DNA of 8,159 nucleotides. Source: Candidatus Pacearchaeota archaeon (GTDB lineage Archaea > Nanobdellota > Nanobdellia > Pacearchaeales > GW2011-AR1). Numbering within the stretch: the first letter of the stretch is position 1; each line of letters opens with the position of its first letter. The position numbers and the translations under genes were made by a program. Location: positions 1 to 8,159 of the forward strand of contig JAUYJY010000035.1 of the NCBI GenBank assembly GCA_030699205.1. The letters run 5' to 3'. Below, piece by piece: positions 1 through 5,616 of the stretch. The notes beneath the pieces were generated by a model. It searched no databases. It was not told where the DNA came from and saw nothing but the letters and a program-made list of their open reading frames with translations.

Positions 1-141
1 TTCAAAAAGATACACGAATGCCCAAAAATAAAGAGTTTTCATATAGAGATAACGTTCTGTAGGGAAATGCAATGCCTCTTTATTCGAGGGGCCTTATTTA
101 GTGAGAAATATCTTAGCTGTCAATTTGGTCGGAGATACTGA
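1..141 (+). CDS. 3' end of an unidentified protein gene (partial, cut by window edge)
   Basis: Frame 1 is open from the first base to TGA at 139-141, giving the last 46 codons of a protein whose start lies outside the window. The tail is Cys-rich for its size (four Cys) with an aromatic/basic end (FGRRY). I do not recognise the family and no catalytic motif is visible. The reading frame stops 16 nt before the kae1 stop codon on the other strand, so the two genes converge tail to tail, as expected in a compact genome. An open frame of this length could arise by chance, but it fits the spacing well and leaves no unexplained gap at the left edge. Confidence 0.5.
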   Translation, partial: FKKIHECPKIKSFHIEITFCREMQCLFIRGALFSEKYLSCQFGRRY

Positions 142-157
142 TAAATTTTGTAATCTT

Positions 158-1141
158 CTATCTCCAAGAAACATCAACATCATCAGTTCTTTCCCTCGGT
201 TTTATATCAAGCTCACCAATATCATTTAATTCTATTTTAACGTTCTTCCCCTTCTTTAGCATTAGTTCTCCAGTATATGCAATCATTCCCGCATTATCGA
301 CTAAAAATTCTTTAGCAGGACAAAACATTTTAGCATTCCTTTCAGCACACATTATCTTGCACATTTCCTGCAGTCTTAAATTACATGCAACTCCCCCTCC
401 CAAAACCAATTCATCCTTCCCCGTATGTGCCATTGCCCTCTCCGCCGCCTCAACAAGCATTGCAAAAGCAGTTTCCTGCATAGAATAAGCTAAATCTTCC
501 TTTCTAATTCCTTTGTCATATAACTGCTTCATTTTTGTCTGCATCCCCGAGAATGAAACATCCATCCCCTTAATTGAATAAGGCAGTTCAATGTAATTTC
601 CTTTCCTTGCTATTTTCTCCAATTCAGGACCTGCAGGAAAAGCAATTCCAATATGTCTTCCAAAAGTGTCAATAAAATTGCCTATTCCAGAATCCAAAGT
701 TTCTCCAAAAACTCTGTATTTCCCCTCGGTAAATGCAATTATTTGTGTATTGGCTCCTGAAGCGTAAAGCAAAACTGCATCTTTAGCACCAACACTCTGT
801 CCAATTTCTAAATGAGCAATGCAATGATTTACTGGAATCAATGGAACTCCCAATTCAGAAGCTTTTTTCTTAGCAAATTTCAAACCTGCAAGAAGGCAAG
901 GAGCTAAACCGGGAGCATTTGACACGGCAATAGCCCTTATTTTATTCTCTTTAATCCCTGCATTTTCTAAAGCATCCAAATAAATCTTTTCAGAAACTTC
1001 ATTATGATGCTTAGCACTTTCATTTGGAATTATCCCCCCATTTTCAGGACGATACATATCTTTCACATTACTCAAAACCTTCCCATTTAAAACAACACCA
1101 ACTCCAAAAGTATGTGCCGTGCATTCAATTCCTAATATCAT
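158..1141 (-). CDS. kae1: Kae1, tRNA N6-adenosine threonylcarbamoyltransferase (KEOPS catalytic subunit)
   Basis: Cytoplasmic enzyme that moves the threonylcarbamoyl group from TC-AMP onto A37 of ANN-decoding tRNAs (t6A), working in KEOPS with Bud32, Cgi121 and Pcc1. At 327 aa it matches stand-alone archaeal Kae1/TsaD/Qri7 proteins of the ASKHA fold. Visible motifs: N-terminal GIECTAHTFG (4-13), GGIIP (35-39) with HH at 45-46, the metal-binding HxxxH in NHCIAH (H106, H110), SGANTQI (128-134), the nucleotide loop GGGVACN (248-254), and DNAGMIAYTG (282-291), whose Asp283 completes the metal site. The C-terminus (VDVSWR) resembles archaeal Kae1 ends. No Bud32 kinase domain is fused to it, unlike in some euryarchaea, and no other KEOPS gene is in the window. 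The start is supported by a TATA-like box 22-29 nt upstream. Confidence 0.96.
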   Translation of the reverse strand: MILGIECTAHTFGVGVVLNGKVLSNVKDMYRPENGGIIPNESAKHHNEVSEKIYLDALENAGIKENKIRAIAVSNAPGLAPCLLAGLKFAKKKASELGVPLIPVNHCIAHLEIGQSVGAKDAVLLYASGANTQIIAFTEGKYRVFGETLDSGIGNFIDTFGRHIGIAFPAGPELEKIARKGNYIELPYSIKGMDVSFSGMQTKMKQLYDKGIRKEDLAYSMQETAFAMLVEAAERAMAHTGKDELVLGGGVACNLRLQEMCKIMCAERNAKMFCPAKEFLVDNAGMIAYTGELMLKKGKNVKIELNDIGELDIKPRERTDDVDVSWR

Positions 1142-1162
1142 AACTTCTCAAGAAAAATTATA

Positions 1163-1170
1163 TTTATAAA
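1163..1170 (-). promoter_or_regulatory. TATA-like box of kae1
   Basis: TTTATAAA centred about 25 nt before the kae1 ATG at 1141. This spacing puts transcription start at or just before the start codon, so the mRNA would be leaderless or nearly so. Confidence 0.6.
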
Positions 1171-1446
1171 TTAGATGTAATTAATGAAAAATCTACTAAA
1201 CCATTTTAACTAAATCAATATTACCAAAAACATTTAATTAACAATCACAAACCAATAAGTTATTTTTCTCATTTTATTTAATATAATCTGTAAATTTAAC
1301 CTGTAAATACCACTAACTAAAAAGAAATAATCCCAAACTACTAAAGATAGATTTTCTAATAAGAAATAAATCATAGATAATATAATCAATATCTTAGACA
1401 ATATAAAAAACCCTCAAACTCCAGTTCTGTGAAATCTTCAGTCGAC
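1171..1446. other. AT-rich intergenic stretch without a recognisable gene
   Basis: Between the kae1 promoter and the terminator of the next gene there is no open frame of useful length, no tRNA-like fold and no obvious hairpin. The only structure seen is a short repeat: CTGTAAAT occurs twice (from 1288 and from 1301), and the 14-mer ATTTAACCTGTAAA at 1294-1307 recurs at 1689-1702. Confidence 0.5.
1294..1307. repeat. 14-bp repeat, copy 1
   Basis: ATTTAACCTGTAAA, an exact match to 1689-1702. This copy lies in the gap downstream of the 59-aa gene. A 14-mer match in very AT-rich DNA is weak on its own; the central ACCTG makes it less trivial. Confidence 0.4.
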
Positions 1447-1478
1447 AAAATAAAAAAAATATAAAAAACAATAAAAAT
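1447..1478 (-). terminator. Oligo-T terminator region of the 59-aa gene
   Basis: Read on the minus strand, several T-runs (T4 to T8) follow the stop codon of the basic protein within about 45 nt. Archaeal RNA polymerase terminates at oligo-T tracts without needing a hairpin. No stem is present here. Confidence 0.5.
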
Positions 1479-1492
1479 AAGACAATTAAGAG

Positions 1493-1672
1493 TTATCTTC
1501 TCTTTCTTGTTGCTTTTCTTCCTGTTGCTCTCTTAGCCGTTTTTCTCTTAGCAGCTTTTTTCTTTCTTCCGCCTCGGGCCATCTTAGCTTCGCAGACATT
1601 TCCTTTGCCATCAACATAGTAAAGGTATCCACTCTTTCTATCAACAACATTTTTAGCAATTACTTTTCCCAT
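1493..1672 (-). CDS. Small, very basic protein with Lys/Arg tail (59 aa, function unknown)
   Basis: A short N-terminal half contains KSGYLYYVDGKGNVCEAKM (about residues 13-31), which resembles a small beta-hairpin unit seen in hypothetical proteins of DPANN archaea. It is followed by a disordered tail of Lys/Arg/Ala/Thr (about residues 33-59, with KKKAAKRK and ATRKRR), reminiscent of histone-H1 or HU tails, so nucleic-acid binding is a reasonable inference. The ATG at 1672 is preferred over the GTG two codons upstream, because that GTG lies inside the AGGAGGTG Shine-Dalgarno sequence that serves the ATG. It has its own promoter and terminator, so it is probably monocistronic. One Cys (in NVCEAKM) could matter structurally. 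The family resemblance is from memory and was not searched. Confidence 0.85.
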   Translation of the reverse strand: MGKVIAKNVVDRKSGYLYYVDGKGNVCEAKMARGGRKKKAAKRKTAKRATGRKATRKRR

Positions 1673-1675
1673 ATG

Positions 1676-1685
1676 CACCTCCTTT
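1676..1685 (-). promoter_or_regulatory. Strong Shine-Dalgarno site of the 59-aa gene
   Basis: AAAGGAGGTG on the minus strand ends 3 nt before the ATG at 1672. It is the only strong SD in the window and decides the start codon: an in-frame GTG at 1678 is part of the SD itself. The implied 5' leader of roughly 35 nt contrasts with the leaderless neighbours and suggests high-level expression. Confidence 0.75.
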
Positions 1686-1688
1686 GAT

Positions 1689-1702
1689 ATTTAACCTGTA
1701 AA
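1689..1702. repeat. 14-bp repeat, copy 2
   Basis: ATTTAACCTGTAAA, identical to 1294-1307. This copy sits in the predicted leader of the 59-aa gene, just upstream of its SD. The two copies flank the gene and its terminator, which could be coincidence or an operator-like pair. Confidence 0.4.
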
Positions 1703-1727
1703 GGCTATTAAATAGAAGCGTCGTCGG

Positions 1728-1735
1728 TATTTAAA
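1728..1735 (-). promoter_or_regulatory. TATA-like box of the 59-aa gene
   Basis: TTTAAATA on the minus strand, preceded by a purine-rich BRE-like AGAAAAG. It lies 56-63 nt before the ATG, so the transcript would carry a leader of about 30-35 nt with the SD. A 6-bp dyad, CGTCGG (1722-1727) and CCGACG (1749-1754), brackets the box and could be an operator. Confidence 0.55.
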
Positions 1736-1741
1736 CTTTTC

Positions 1742-2083
1742 TTATTTCCCGACGAAAAAACCAATAATTTCTTTATTTCTTTCATTAATGGGAATTTCTA
1801 AAAATTTCCTAAAATTCTTCTTTGGAATAACTCTAAATTTAAAGGGGCTAACTACTTGGTGTTCCAGAACATTATTTTTCTCATCAAGCCAAATAATCAG
1901 GAAGGGAAAAAAGACAAATAAAGAAGTAATAGCAACTCTGCAATCTTTATAAAATTCAAACAATAAATTTCTCGTCCCCCGTCTTTTAAAAGTCAATCCA
2001 ATTCCCATCTCCCAAAACCTCACCAGTTTAGCGTCTATTTCAAGTTTTTTATTCTTATAATTAACAACTATTTTCACAAACAT
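1742..2083 (-). CDS. DUF192-like small protein (113 aa)
   Basis: The length and order of segments fit the DUF192 family: an early GIGLTFKRR segment (28-36) corresponding to the usual 'x-GLMFR', a central FVFFPFLIIWLDEKNNVLE (about 56-74) matching the family's 'F-W-M-K-N-T-x-x-P-L-D-x-x-F-L-D' strand region, and a C-terminal FLEIP corresponding to the family's 'vLElpaG'. The family is structurally known but lacks an agreed function. Key polar residues of the usual consensus are replaced here by hydrophobic ones (SLFVFFPFLII), so this is a divergent member, possibly peripheral to the membrane. No signal peptide is seen. TATA-like candidates upstream (2097-2105 or 2110-2119) are imperfectly spaced, and the second overlaps the first hairpin element. 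Its stop codon is close to the promoter of the next gene. Confidence 0.75.
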   Translation of the reverse strand: MFVKIVVNYKNKKLEIDAKLVRFWEMGIGLTFKRRGTRNLLFEFYKDCRVAITSLFVFFPFLIIWLDEKNNVLEHQVVSPFKFRVIPKKNFRKFLEIPINERNKEIIGFFVGK

Positions 2084-2116
2084 AAAAGCAAAAAAGGAAT
2101 AATAAACCTATTGTTT

Positions 2117-2215
2117 ATAGTCTAAGACATTTATAATTGAAAGGTATTTGTCTTAGACTATTAGCGGAAGAACAAAAAACTGTTCAAAATATTTTGTCTT
2201 CTGCTATATATCTTT
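2117..2215. repeat. Structured hairpin element, copy A
   Basis: A perfect 13-bp dyad (2117-2129 with 2149-2161, arm ATAGTCTAAGACA) encloses a 19-nt loop. A second dyad follows: TAGCGGAAGA (2162-2171) with TCTTCTGCTA (2197-2206), paired throughout with one G-U if transcribed rightward and extendable through CAAAA/TTTTG with a bulge. A small competing hairpin GAACA/TGTTC (2170-2174/2181-2185) lies inside. Positions 2116-2192 are repeated at 8019-8095 with one base change. The element starts 33 nt before the DUF192-like start codon, at its promoter. Confidence 0.85.
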
Positions 2216-2286
2216 CATTTTTATTCCTTAAAAAGTTTAAGTAATTAAGGGTTTAACAGGCCAACTTTTTGATAATTGTCAGCAAT
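2216..2286. other. Spacer between elements A and B
   Basis: No gene. A 6-bp dyad CCTTAA (2226-2231) / TTAAGG (2245-2250) is present; the significance is unclear. Confidence 0.4.
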
Positions 2287-2379
2287 ATAGGCAAGGCATT
2301 TAATTTTAGTATGGTTATGCCTTGGCTAGACAGGAATGGTAAATACGATTATTTAATGCCACTGCGATATCTCCGCAGT
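2287..2379. repeat. Structured hairpin element, copy B
   Basis: Starts with ATAG like A and C. The stem 2288-2299 / 2317-2328 has 11 of 12 pairs (a G-G mismatch at 2291/2325); its outer arms end in CAAGGCAT and ATGCCTTG, quite different from A and C. The 17-nt loop begins TTAATTT and contains AGTA, as in C. The second part shares TACGATTATTTAATGCC (from 2344) and GATATCT with C, but the TAGCGGAAG arm is altered to ACAGGAATGG, leaving only a bulged pairing (CAG..TGG with CCACTG). A new dyad, ACTGCG (2361-2366) / CGCAGT (2374-2379), may replace it. Divergent copy. Confidence 0.75.
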
Positions 2380-2420
2380 TAATTAATAATAATTAATCTT
2401 TGAAAATGATAAAAGGTAAT

Positions 2421-2506
2421 ATAGTAAACGCATTTAATTTCAGTACACTTTTATGCGTTTACTATTTAGCGGAAGCTTACGATCATTTAATGCTTCTGCT
2501 ATATCT
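2421..2506. repeat. Structured hairpin element, copy C
   Basis: A perfect 13-bp dyad, 2421-2433 / 2453-2465 (arm ATAGTAAACGCAT), with a 19-nt loop beginning TTAATTTCAGTA. The second dyad TAGCGGAAGC (2467-2476) / GCTTCTGCTA (2492-2501) is fully paired with one G-U at the same place as in A; its loop holds TACGATCATTTAAT, shared with B. The stem sequence shares only ATAG and the CGCAT/GGCAT edge with the other copies, so pairing is kept while sequence changes. Confidence 0.85.
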
Positions 2507-2672
2507 TGAAAGTATTGGAGTGAACCCCTAAAGTTTATTTAGAATCTAAAAATTATACACGATAATTTTATCGCATAACCTTAAAATGTTTTCCCATAAT
2601 CCAAATCAAAACATAAAAAGTGCAATAAAACTATAAAGAGACACTAAAGAACCGACGAATAATGCACCAAGA
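2507..2672. other. Gene-free stretch after element C
   Basis: AT-rich, no open frame and no RNA gene recognised. Contains a minor dyad CGATA/TATCG near 2560-2575. Together with elements A-C it makes up the 589-bp gap between the DUF192-like gene and the coiled-coil gene. Confidence 0.4.
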
Positions 2673-3008
2673 TTAAATATCTGAAATTTCAGACTTAATC
2701 TTAGAAATTTTATTTATCTTGTCCGCATCCCTATCAATCTTAACCTGCAAAGTCTTCTTTTTTTGATTCAGACTTGCTTGTTTCTCTATAATTCGTGCAA
2801 TCCTTTGTTGCAGTGCCCTCTCCTGTGCCCTGCTCGTCTCCAAACTGCTGGACGTACTTGCACTCTCTCTCTTAAGATCACTCTTTTCCTTATTGAGCTT
2901 CTTAATTTCAGTTTCCAAATCTCTAACTGCCCCATAAAGCGCAGACTTCCCAACACTCTTTTTAATCGGCTTTCTGACCGCATTCAAAACTCTCTTTTTC
3001 TTCACCAT
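2673..3008 (-). CDS. Small basic coiled-coil protein (111 aa, function unknown)
   Basis: A basic N-terminus (MVKKKRV, then RKPIKKSVGKS) is followed from about residue 27 to 110 by one long charged helix with heptad-like spacing (LETEIKKLNKEKSDLKRE and onward), interrupted by a Ser/Thr-rich patch (50-57, ASTSSSLE). There is no membrane segment, signal peptide or catalytic motif. A DNA- or ribosome-associated structural role is possible but not shown. The frame stays open 70 codons further upstream, but that part has no coiled-coil character and runs through the dyad-rich region. The ATG at 3008 is chosen because a TATA-like box lies exactly where a leaderless start needs it. A palindrome (2681-2692) overlaps the 3' end. 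Confidence 0.75.
   Translation of the reverse strand: MVKKKRVLNAVRKPIKKSVGKSALYGAVRDLETEIKKLNKEKSDLKRESASTSSSLETSRAQERALQQRIARIIEKQASLNQKKKTLQVKIDRDADKINKISKIKSEISDI
2681..2692. other. 12-bp palindrome at the 3' end of the coiled-coil gene
   Basis: CTGAAATTTCAG, nested in a looser dyad GATTAA (2671-2676) / TTAATC (2695-2700). It covers the last codons and stop of the coiled-coil gene. It could help 3'-end formation, but no T-tract follows, so a terminator is not claimed. Confidence 0.35.
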
Positions 3009-3032
3009 CTTTGCAATTAAAGAGCATTGTGA

Positions 3033-3040
3033 TTTATAAA
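3033..3040 (-). promoter_or_regulatory. TATA-like box of the coiled-coil gene
   Basis: TTTATAAA preceded on the minus strand by purine-rich AGGAAAG (BRE-like), 25-32 nt before the ATG at 3008. It supports the short 111-aa form and a leaderless mRNA. Confidence 0.6.
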
Positions 3041-3119
3041 CTTTCCTTTTATTCATTTTAAGAAAATGTGCACTTAAAAATTTCAAGTTTATTATGCTCA
3101 AAATGCAAGAAGCAAAAAC

Positions 3120-3289
3120 CATATCTTTAAAGATATGAGTGAGCCTGTTTTGAACACGAGAAATTCGCGTCTTCTGAAGCTTGTCCTCCACAAGAGAAGA
3201 TTCGTTGGACTTGTTCAACTTTACGGAAATTGTTTGAACAAACTATGTCTTTTAGGGCGCGGTCGAACAATTTCAGCAATTTCTTAATA
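3120..3289. other. Dyad-rich, less AT-rich stretch; possible structured RNA or decayed element
   Basis: Holds an 18-bp perfect palindrome (3120-3137), a hairpin CTTGT (3180-3184) / ACAAG (3190-3194) continued by TCTTC (3170-3174) / GAAGA (3196-3200), and two mutually exclusive helices: 3211-3218 with 3234-3241 (8 bp) versus 3226-3237 with 3263-3274 (12 bp, one G-U in the rightward strand). The motif TTGAACA recurs at 3150 and 3235. A minus-strand frame is open here (3127-3324), but it lacks a plausible start, promoter or recognised family. I do not identify a known RNA family (no SRP, RNase P or tRNA signature). Confidence 0.45.
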
Positions 3290-3334
3290 GATTTCTGATT
3301 ATAATTTCTTCTTAACTCTCTCAATTAATTTATT
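3289..3334. repeat. 46-bp direct repeat, copy 1
   Basis: Matches 5617-5662 with three differences (3297, 3320, 3326). It covers the last 11 codons, the stop codon and 10 nt beyond the stop of the 48-codon ORF, and the same part of the 336-aa surface-protein gene. The two differences inside the coding part (3320, 3326) are both third-position synonymous changes. Confidence 0.75.
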
Positions 3335-3445
3335 GATTGTTTTAGGTCTTTTTGACTTATCTTTTAAATCTAATCCTGTTAGACTTAACTTTTCATTAGA
3401 TTCATCGGTTTTCACATGCAAATTAATTTTCGCTGATGGTAACAT
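3299..3445 (-). CDS. 48-codon ORF with a C-terminus shared with the surface protein (small gene or remnant)
   Basis: Starts MLPSAKINLHVK and ends INKLIERVKKKL; the last 11 residues equal the end of the 336-aa membrane protein encoded at 5627-6637. The N-terminal part is polar and unrecognised; there is no membrane segment. A GGTG lies about 14 nt upstream of the ATG, too far for a convincing SD, and no clear TATA box is seen. It is therefore either a small real gene, a 3' fragment of a former paralogue of the surface-protein gene, or a by-product of a recombination that copied the 3' end. The synonymous nature of both coding differences slightly favours past selection on the protein. Confidence 0.4.
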   Translation of the reverse strand: MLPSAKINLHVKTDESNEKLSLTGLDLKDKSKRPKTINKLIERVKKKL

Positions 3446-3485
3446 ATGTCTGTTGCTTGCACCAGAATTACACTAATCATCAAAC

Positions 3486-3493
3486 TTAAATAT
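3486..3493 (+). promoter_or_regulatory. TATA-like box of the HAD gene
   Basis: TTAAATAT centred about 24 nt before the ATG at 3514; leaderless transcript expected. Confidence 0.5.
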
Positions 3494-3513
3494 CTCACTA
3501 ATATCTCTTAGAT

Positions 3514-4113
3514 ATGTATAATGTTAAGTTAATATCTTTTGATTTTGATGGCACTATTTGTCCAGACTCAAATAATTATTTACAATTTGAAGAAAGGTTC
3601 ATTAAAATTTTGAAAGAAAAATATTCTTTAAAGGATATTTCCAGAGAAAAAAGACAGGAGATAAAAGATTCATTAACTCCAATTGAATGGGAAAATCTAA
3701 AAAAAGAGGCTAGAAAGTTATGGATAGAAAATTTTAAAATACCTCATGAAGTTAAAGACTCTCTGAACAAACTAAAAGATAATTTTAAGTTAATTATTTT
3801 TTCTGTTGCTTCAAAAAATTATATTAATAAAATTATATTAAATAATGGAATTAATGCTTCAATCTTTGATAAAATATATAGCACAAGGGATGATTTTGAT
3901 GGAAAAGTTTCCAAAGAGGTTTGGATGTTTAAGGAGATTGCAAAAAAAGAGGGGTTAGTTGTTTCGGAATGCGCACATATAGGAGACCACGAGTATCAAG
4001 ACTATTTGAGTGCAAAAGAAGCAGGATTTGCATCTTTTTTAGTAGATAATAGTCATTTGAATAGGATTAAGATAAGCGAGTTAGGAGAAATATTAAAAAA
4101 TAATAAAACTTAA
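3514..4113 (+). CDS. HAD-superfamily hydrolase (199 aa, substrate unknown)
   Basis: A cytoplasmic phosphatase-type haloacid dehalogenase. Motif I is FDFDGT (9-14), with nucleophile Asp10 and acid/base Asp12; motif II is the Ser of IIFSVAS (Ser97); motif III is a Lys around 131-134 (GKVSKE); motif IV is GDHEYQD (157-163), with Asp158 and Asp163 able to bind Mg2+. A helical C1 cap of about 65 residues lies between motifs I and II, as in phosphoglycolate-phosphatase-like enzymes; this does not fix the substrate. The gene is strikingly A-rich at third positions. It has its own promoter and converges with the kinase-like gene, with only 6 nt between stop codons, so each transcript must run into the other gene or end within it. 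A role in nucleotide or sugar-phosphate turnover is inference only. Confidence 0.88.
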   Translation: MYNVKLISFDFDGTICPDSNNYLQFEERFIKILKEKYSLKDISREKRQEIKDSLTPIEWENLKKEARKLWIENFKIPHEVKDSLNKLKDNFKLIIFSVASKNYINKIILNNGINASIFDKIYSTRDDFDGKVSKEVWMFKEIAKKEGLVVSECAHIGDHEYQDYLSAKEAGFASFLVDNSHLNRIKISELGEILKNNKT

Positions 4114-4119
4114 ATTTGA

Positions 4120-4932
4120 TTATTCTAATAAAGAATCCAGAGATTTTATAATTCTCCTCCTTGCCTTTAATTTAATTTCTTTTTTTATATTTCGGTTATC
4201 CTGATATCCCATTAATTTAGTGCCCCTAAACATTGATAGGGTTGTTAATCTTCTTTTAACCGCCCCTTCATCTGCACCGGTTATTCCGCAATAATATTGT
4301 ACCAATCTATCTTTCCAATCTAAATGATTTAATACTGTGGGAACTAAATCCGTTATTGGATCCTTAACTGCACAAGTTTCTAAATCAATATAAAATCTAA
4401 ATCCGCCCCTAACTATTACATTACCTAAATGTAAGTCTCCATGCACCACCCCTAATTCTGGAGGATTAACTAAATCGCTGATTCCTATTTTAATTATTCT
4501 AGAATACTCCCCTCGATTCTTTCCATATAAATCTCCTCTCTCAATTATCTTTCCAGCCAACCACTCTATGTACTCTGCCCTAGGATTCTCAACTTCAAAA
4601 TAATTTGCTAATTCATTATTTATATGAATTTTTTGCCAATCTTCTATCATTTCTATAGGGGTGCACTCTCCTAACTCCAAAATATATTCGTATAAGATAA
4701 CTTCTCTGTCCCTAAAGATTTTTCTTGGAAGTAATAAATCTGTTTGTTCACTTAAAATTTCATGTGCCTTGGATTCTCTTATTGCTTCACTTTCAGACCT
4801 AAATTTTTTTAGCACATAATTTTCACCATTACATAAAATCCTCTGAGAAATATGTTTTGTTCCCTTTCTCCCTAATTTTTCTACAAATCTCGCTCCAGAT
4901 TCTTCCAGACTTTTGTAATCATTAAATTCCAT
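4120..4932 (-). CDS. APH/choline-kinase-like phosphotransferase (270 aa)
   Basis: A protein-kinase-like fold enzyme. Visible: a candidate ATP-binding Lys in YVLKKF (Lys42 or 43), the Brenner-type catalytic loop VVHGDLHLGNV (162-172; catalytic Asp166, Mg-binding Asn171), and IDLETC (182-187) with Asp183 in the DFG position. This order and the 'HGDLHxGN' form are typical of aminoglycoside/homoserine/choline kinase relatives; the substrate cannot be read from sequence. It is not the KEOPS kinase Bud32, which is shorter and ends in a basic tail. The C-terminal 50 residues are rich in Lys/Arg helices. It lies 41 nt downstream of the GRDP-like gene on the same strand, so co-transcription is likely, although TATAAAAT at 4946-4953 could also act as a promoter. 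It converges with the HAD gene. Confidence 0.85.
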   Translation of the reverse strand: MEFNDYKSLEESGARFVEKLGRKGTKHISQRILCNGENYVLKKFRSESEAIRESKAHEILSEQTDLLLPRKIFRDREVILYEYILELGECTPIEMIEDWQKIHINNELANYFEVENPRAEYIEWLAGKIIERGDLYGKNRGEYSRIIKIGISDLVNPPELGVVHGDLHLGNVIVRGGFRFYIDLETCAVKDPITDLVPTVLNHLDWKDRLVQYYCGITGADEGAVKRRLTTLSMFRGTKLMGYQDNRNIKKEIKLKARRRIIKSLDSLLE

Positions 4933-4973
4933 TTAAACAAAAAATATTTTATAGTTTTTAGAAATCAAACTTC

Positions 4974-5516
4974 CTATTTCTCCAGCTCAAGAATAGCCAT
5001 TTTTGGACGACCCGAAGGATCTAAATATCTATTTTTCACTCTTTCAGGTAAGTGCTCTATGAAACTACGTGGACCACAACTTCCAGCACCACAACTGCCA
5101 TCTGAACAATCTGCAGGCTGACCCTGACCGTCCACAGAATAATCTTCGCGAAATAGCTCAAAATATTTTCTACTAGTCTCTCTAAAAGAAGCTTGTAGCT
5201 CATCTCTATCCTCAGAGCCCCTCATGCCGAAATAAGGAAAATGGTGTAAGAAAGATCCAAAAGCTTTTTGACAGTCTTCAGCATATTTCTGAGTATCTAG
5301 TATATGTGCATGCCAAAATTCATCAACTTCATCTACAGGGACAACTGCAGAACTAGGATCGTCTATACACATATAAAGAAATCTTCTATATAAATTTGCA
5401 ACCTCCTCTACTTTTTCCCTTGCCCACCCTTCAGCTCCGCGGTCTGGTTTCATTAATCTTATCTTTATAGGATCAAGGTCTATCTCTTTAATAGCATTCT
5501 CTAATCTTTGATTCAT
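4974..5516 (-). CDS. GRDP/DUF1399-like His-motif protein (180 aa)
   Basis: Contains the hallmark of 'glycine-rich domain-containing protein-like' proteins: PVDEVDEFWHAHILDTQKY (60-78) followed by DC..AFG.FLHHFPYFG (81-97). The conserved His pairs (H69/H71 and H91/H92), together with the acidic residues, look like a metal or cofactor site, but the family has no agreed biochemical role as far as I know. A short Cys/Gly/Ser-rich insert (137-148, CSDGSCGAGSCG) adds three Cys spaced by five residues, possibly a metal site or a flexible linker. No signal peptide is seen. The family is known to me mainly from bacteria and eukaryotes, so horizontal acquisition is plausible; base composition looks less AT-rich than the HAD gene. 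It is probably the first gene of an operon with the kinase-like gene. Confidence 0.75.
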   Translation of the reverse strand: MNQRLENAIKEIDLDPIKIRLMKPDRGAEGWAREKVEEVANLYRRFLYMCIDDPSSAVVPVDEVDEFWHAHILDTQKYAEDCQKAFGSFLHHFPYFGMRGSEDRDELQASFRETSRKYFELFREDYSVDGQGQPADCSDGSCGAGSCGPRSFIEHLPERVKNRYLDPSGRPKMAILELEK

Positions 5517-5537
5517 ATTTTTTGATGTAATTTAACC

Positions 5538-5545
5538 TTTATAAA
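5538..5545 (-). promoter_or_regulatory. TATA-like box of the GRDP-like/kinase operon
   Basis: TTTATAAA centred 25-26 nt before the ATG at 5516; leaderless start expected. Confidence 0.6.
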
Positions 5546-5587
5546 TTTTATTGCAATGTGTATCTAGAGTCAATAAACTTCTATGAT

Positions 5588-5600
5588 AAAAATAAAAAAA
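5588..5600 (-). terminator. Oligo-T terminator of the surface-protein operon
   Basis: On the minus strand, T7-A-T5 occurs 27-39 nt after the stop codon of the 336-aa gene, before the promoter of the next minus-strand gene. No stem precedes it, which is usual for archaeal intrinsic termination. Confidence 0.55.
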
Positions 5601-5616
5601 GATAAACTTTCCTGAC

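Noticed and set aside
2170..2195. tRNA T-loop-like TGTTCAAAATA in element A
   Set aside because: No acceptor, D-arm or anticodon stem around it; the word is part of a small hairpin within the element. No tRNA or rRNA gene was found in the window.
2117..2506. CRISPR array
   Set aside because: Units are not identical direct repeats with spacers of constant length; stems differ and loops are conserved, the reverse of a CRISPR array. No cas genes nearby.
2763..3020. Plus-strand and second minus-strand frames (2763-3020, 2786-2983) opposite or within the coiled-coil gene
   Set aside because: Shadows of the coiled-coil gene; Cys/Leu-rich or Arg-rich compositions without family features or promoters.
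3009..3218. N-terminal extension of the coiled-coil protein by 70 codons
   Set aside because: The extension loses coiled-coil character, crosses the 18-bp palindrome and the TATA box that fits the internal ATG at 3008.
3127..3324. 65-codon minus-strand open frame
   Set aside because: Its nominal start lies within the KKKL 3' end of the 48-codon ORF in another frame, there is no promoter or SD, and it coincides with strong dyads; I could not match it to a family. Kept only as an alternative in the dyad-rich region.
4120..4932. Bud32 (KEOPS kinase) because kae1 is nearby
   Set aside because: Length, the HGDLHLGN loop and missing basic C-terminal tail fit APH/choline-kinase relatives, not Bud32; it is also 3 kb from kae1 with unrelated genes between.
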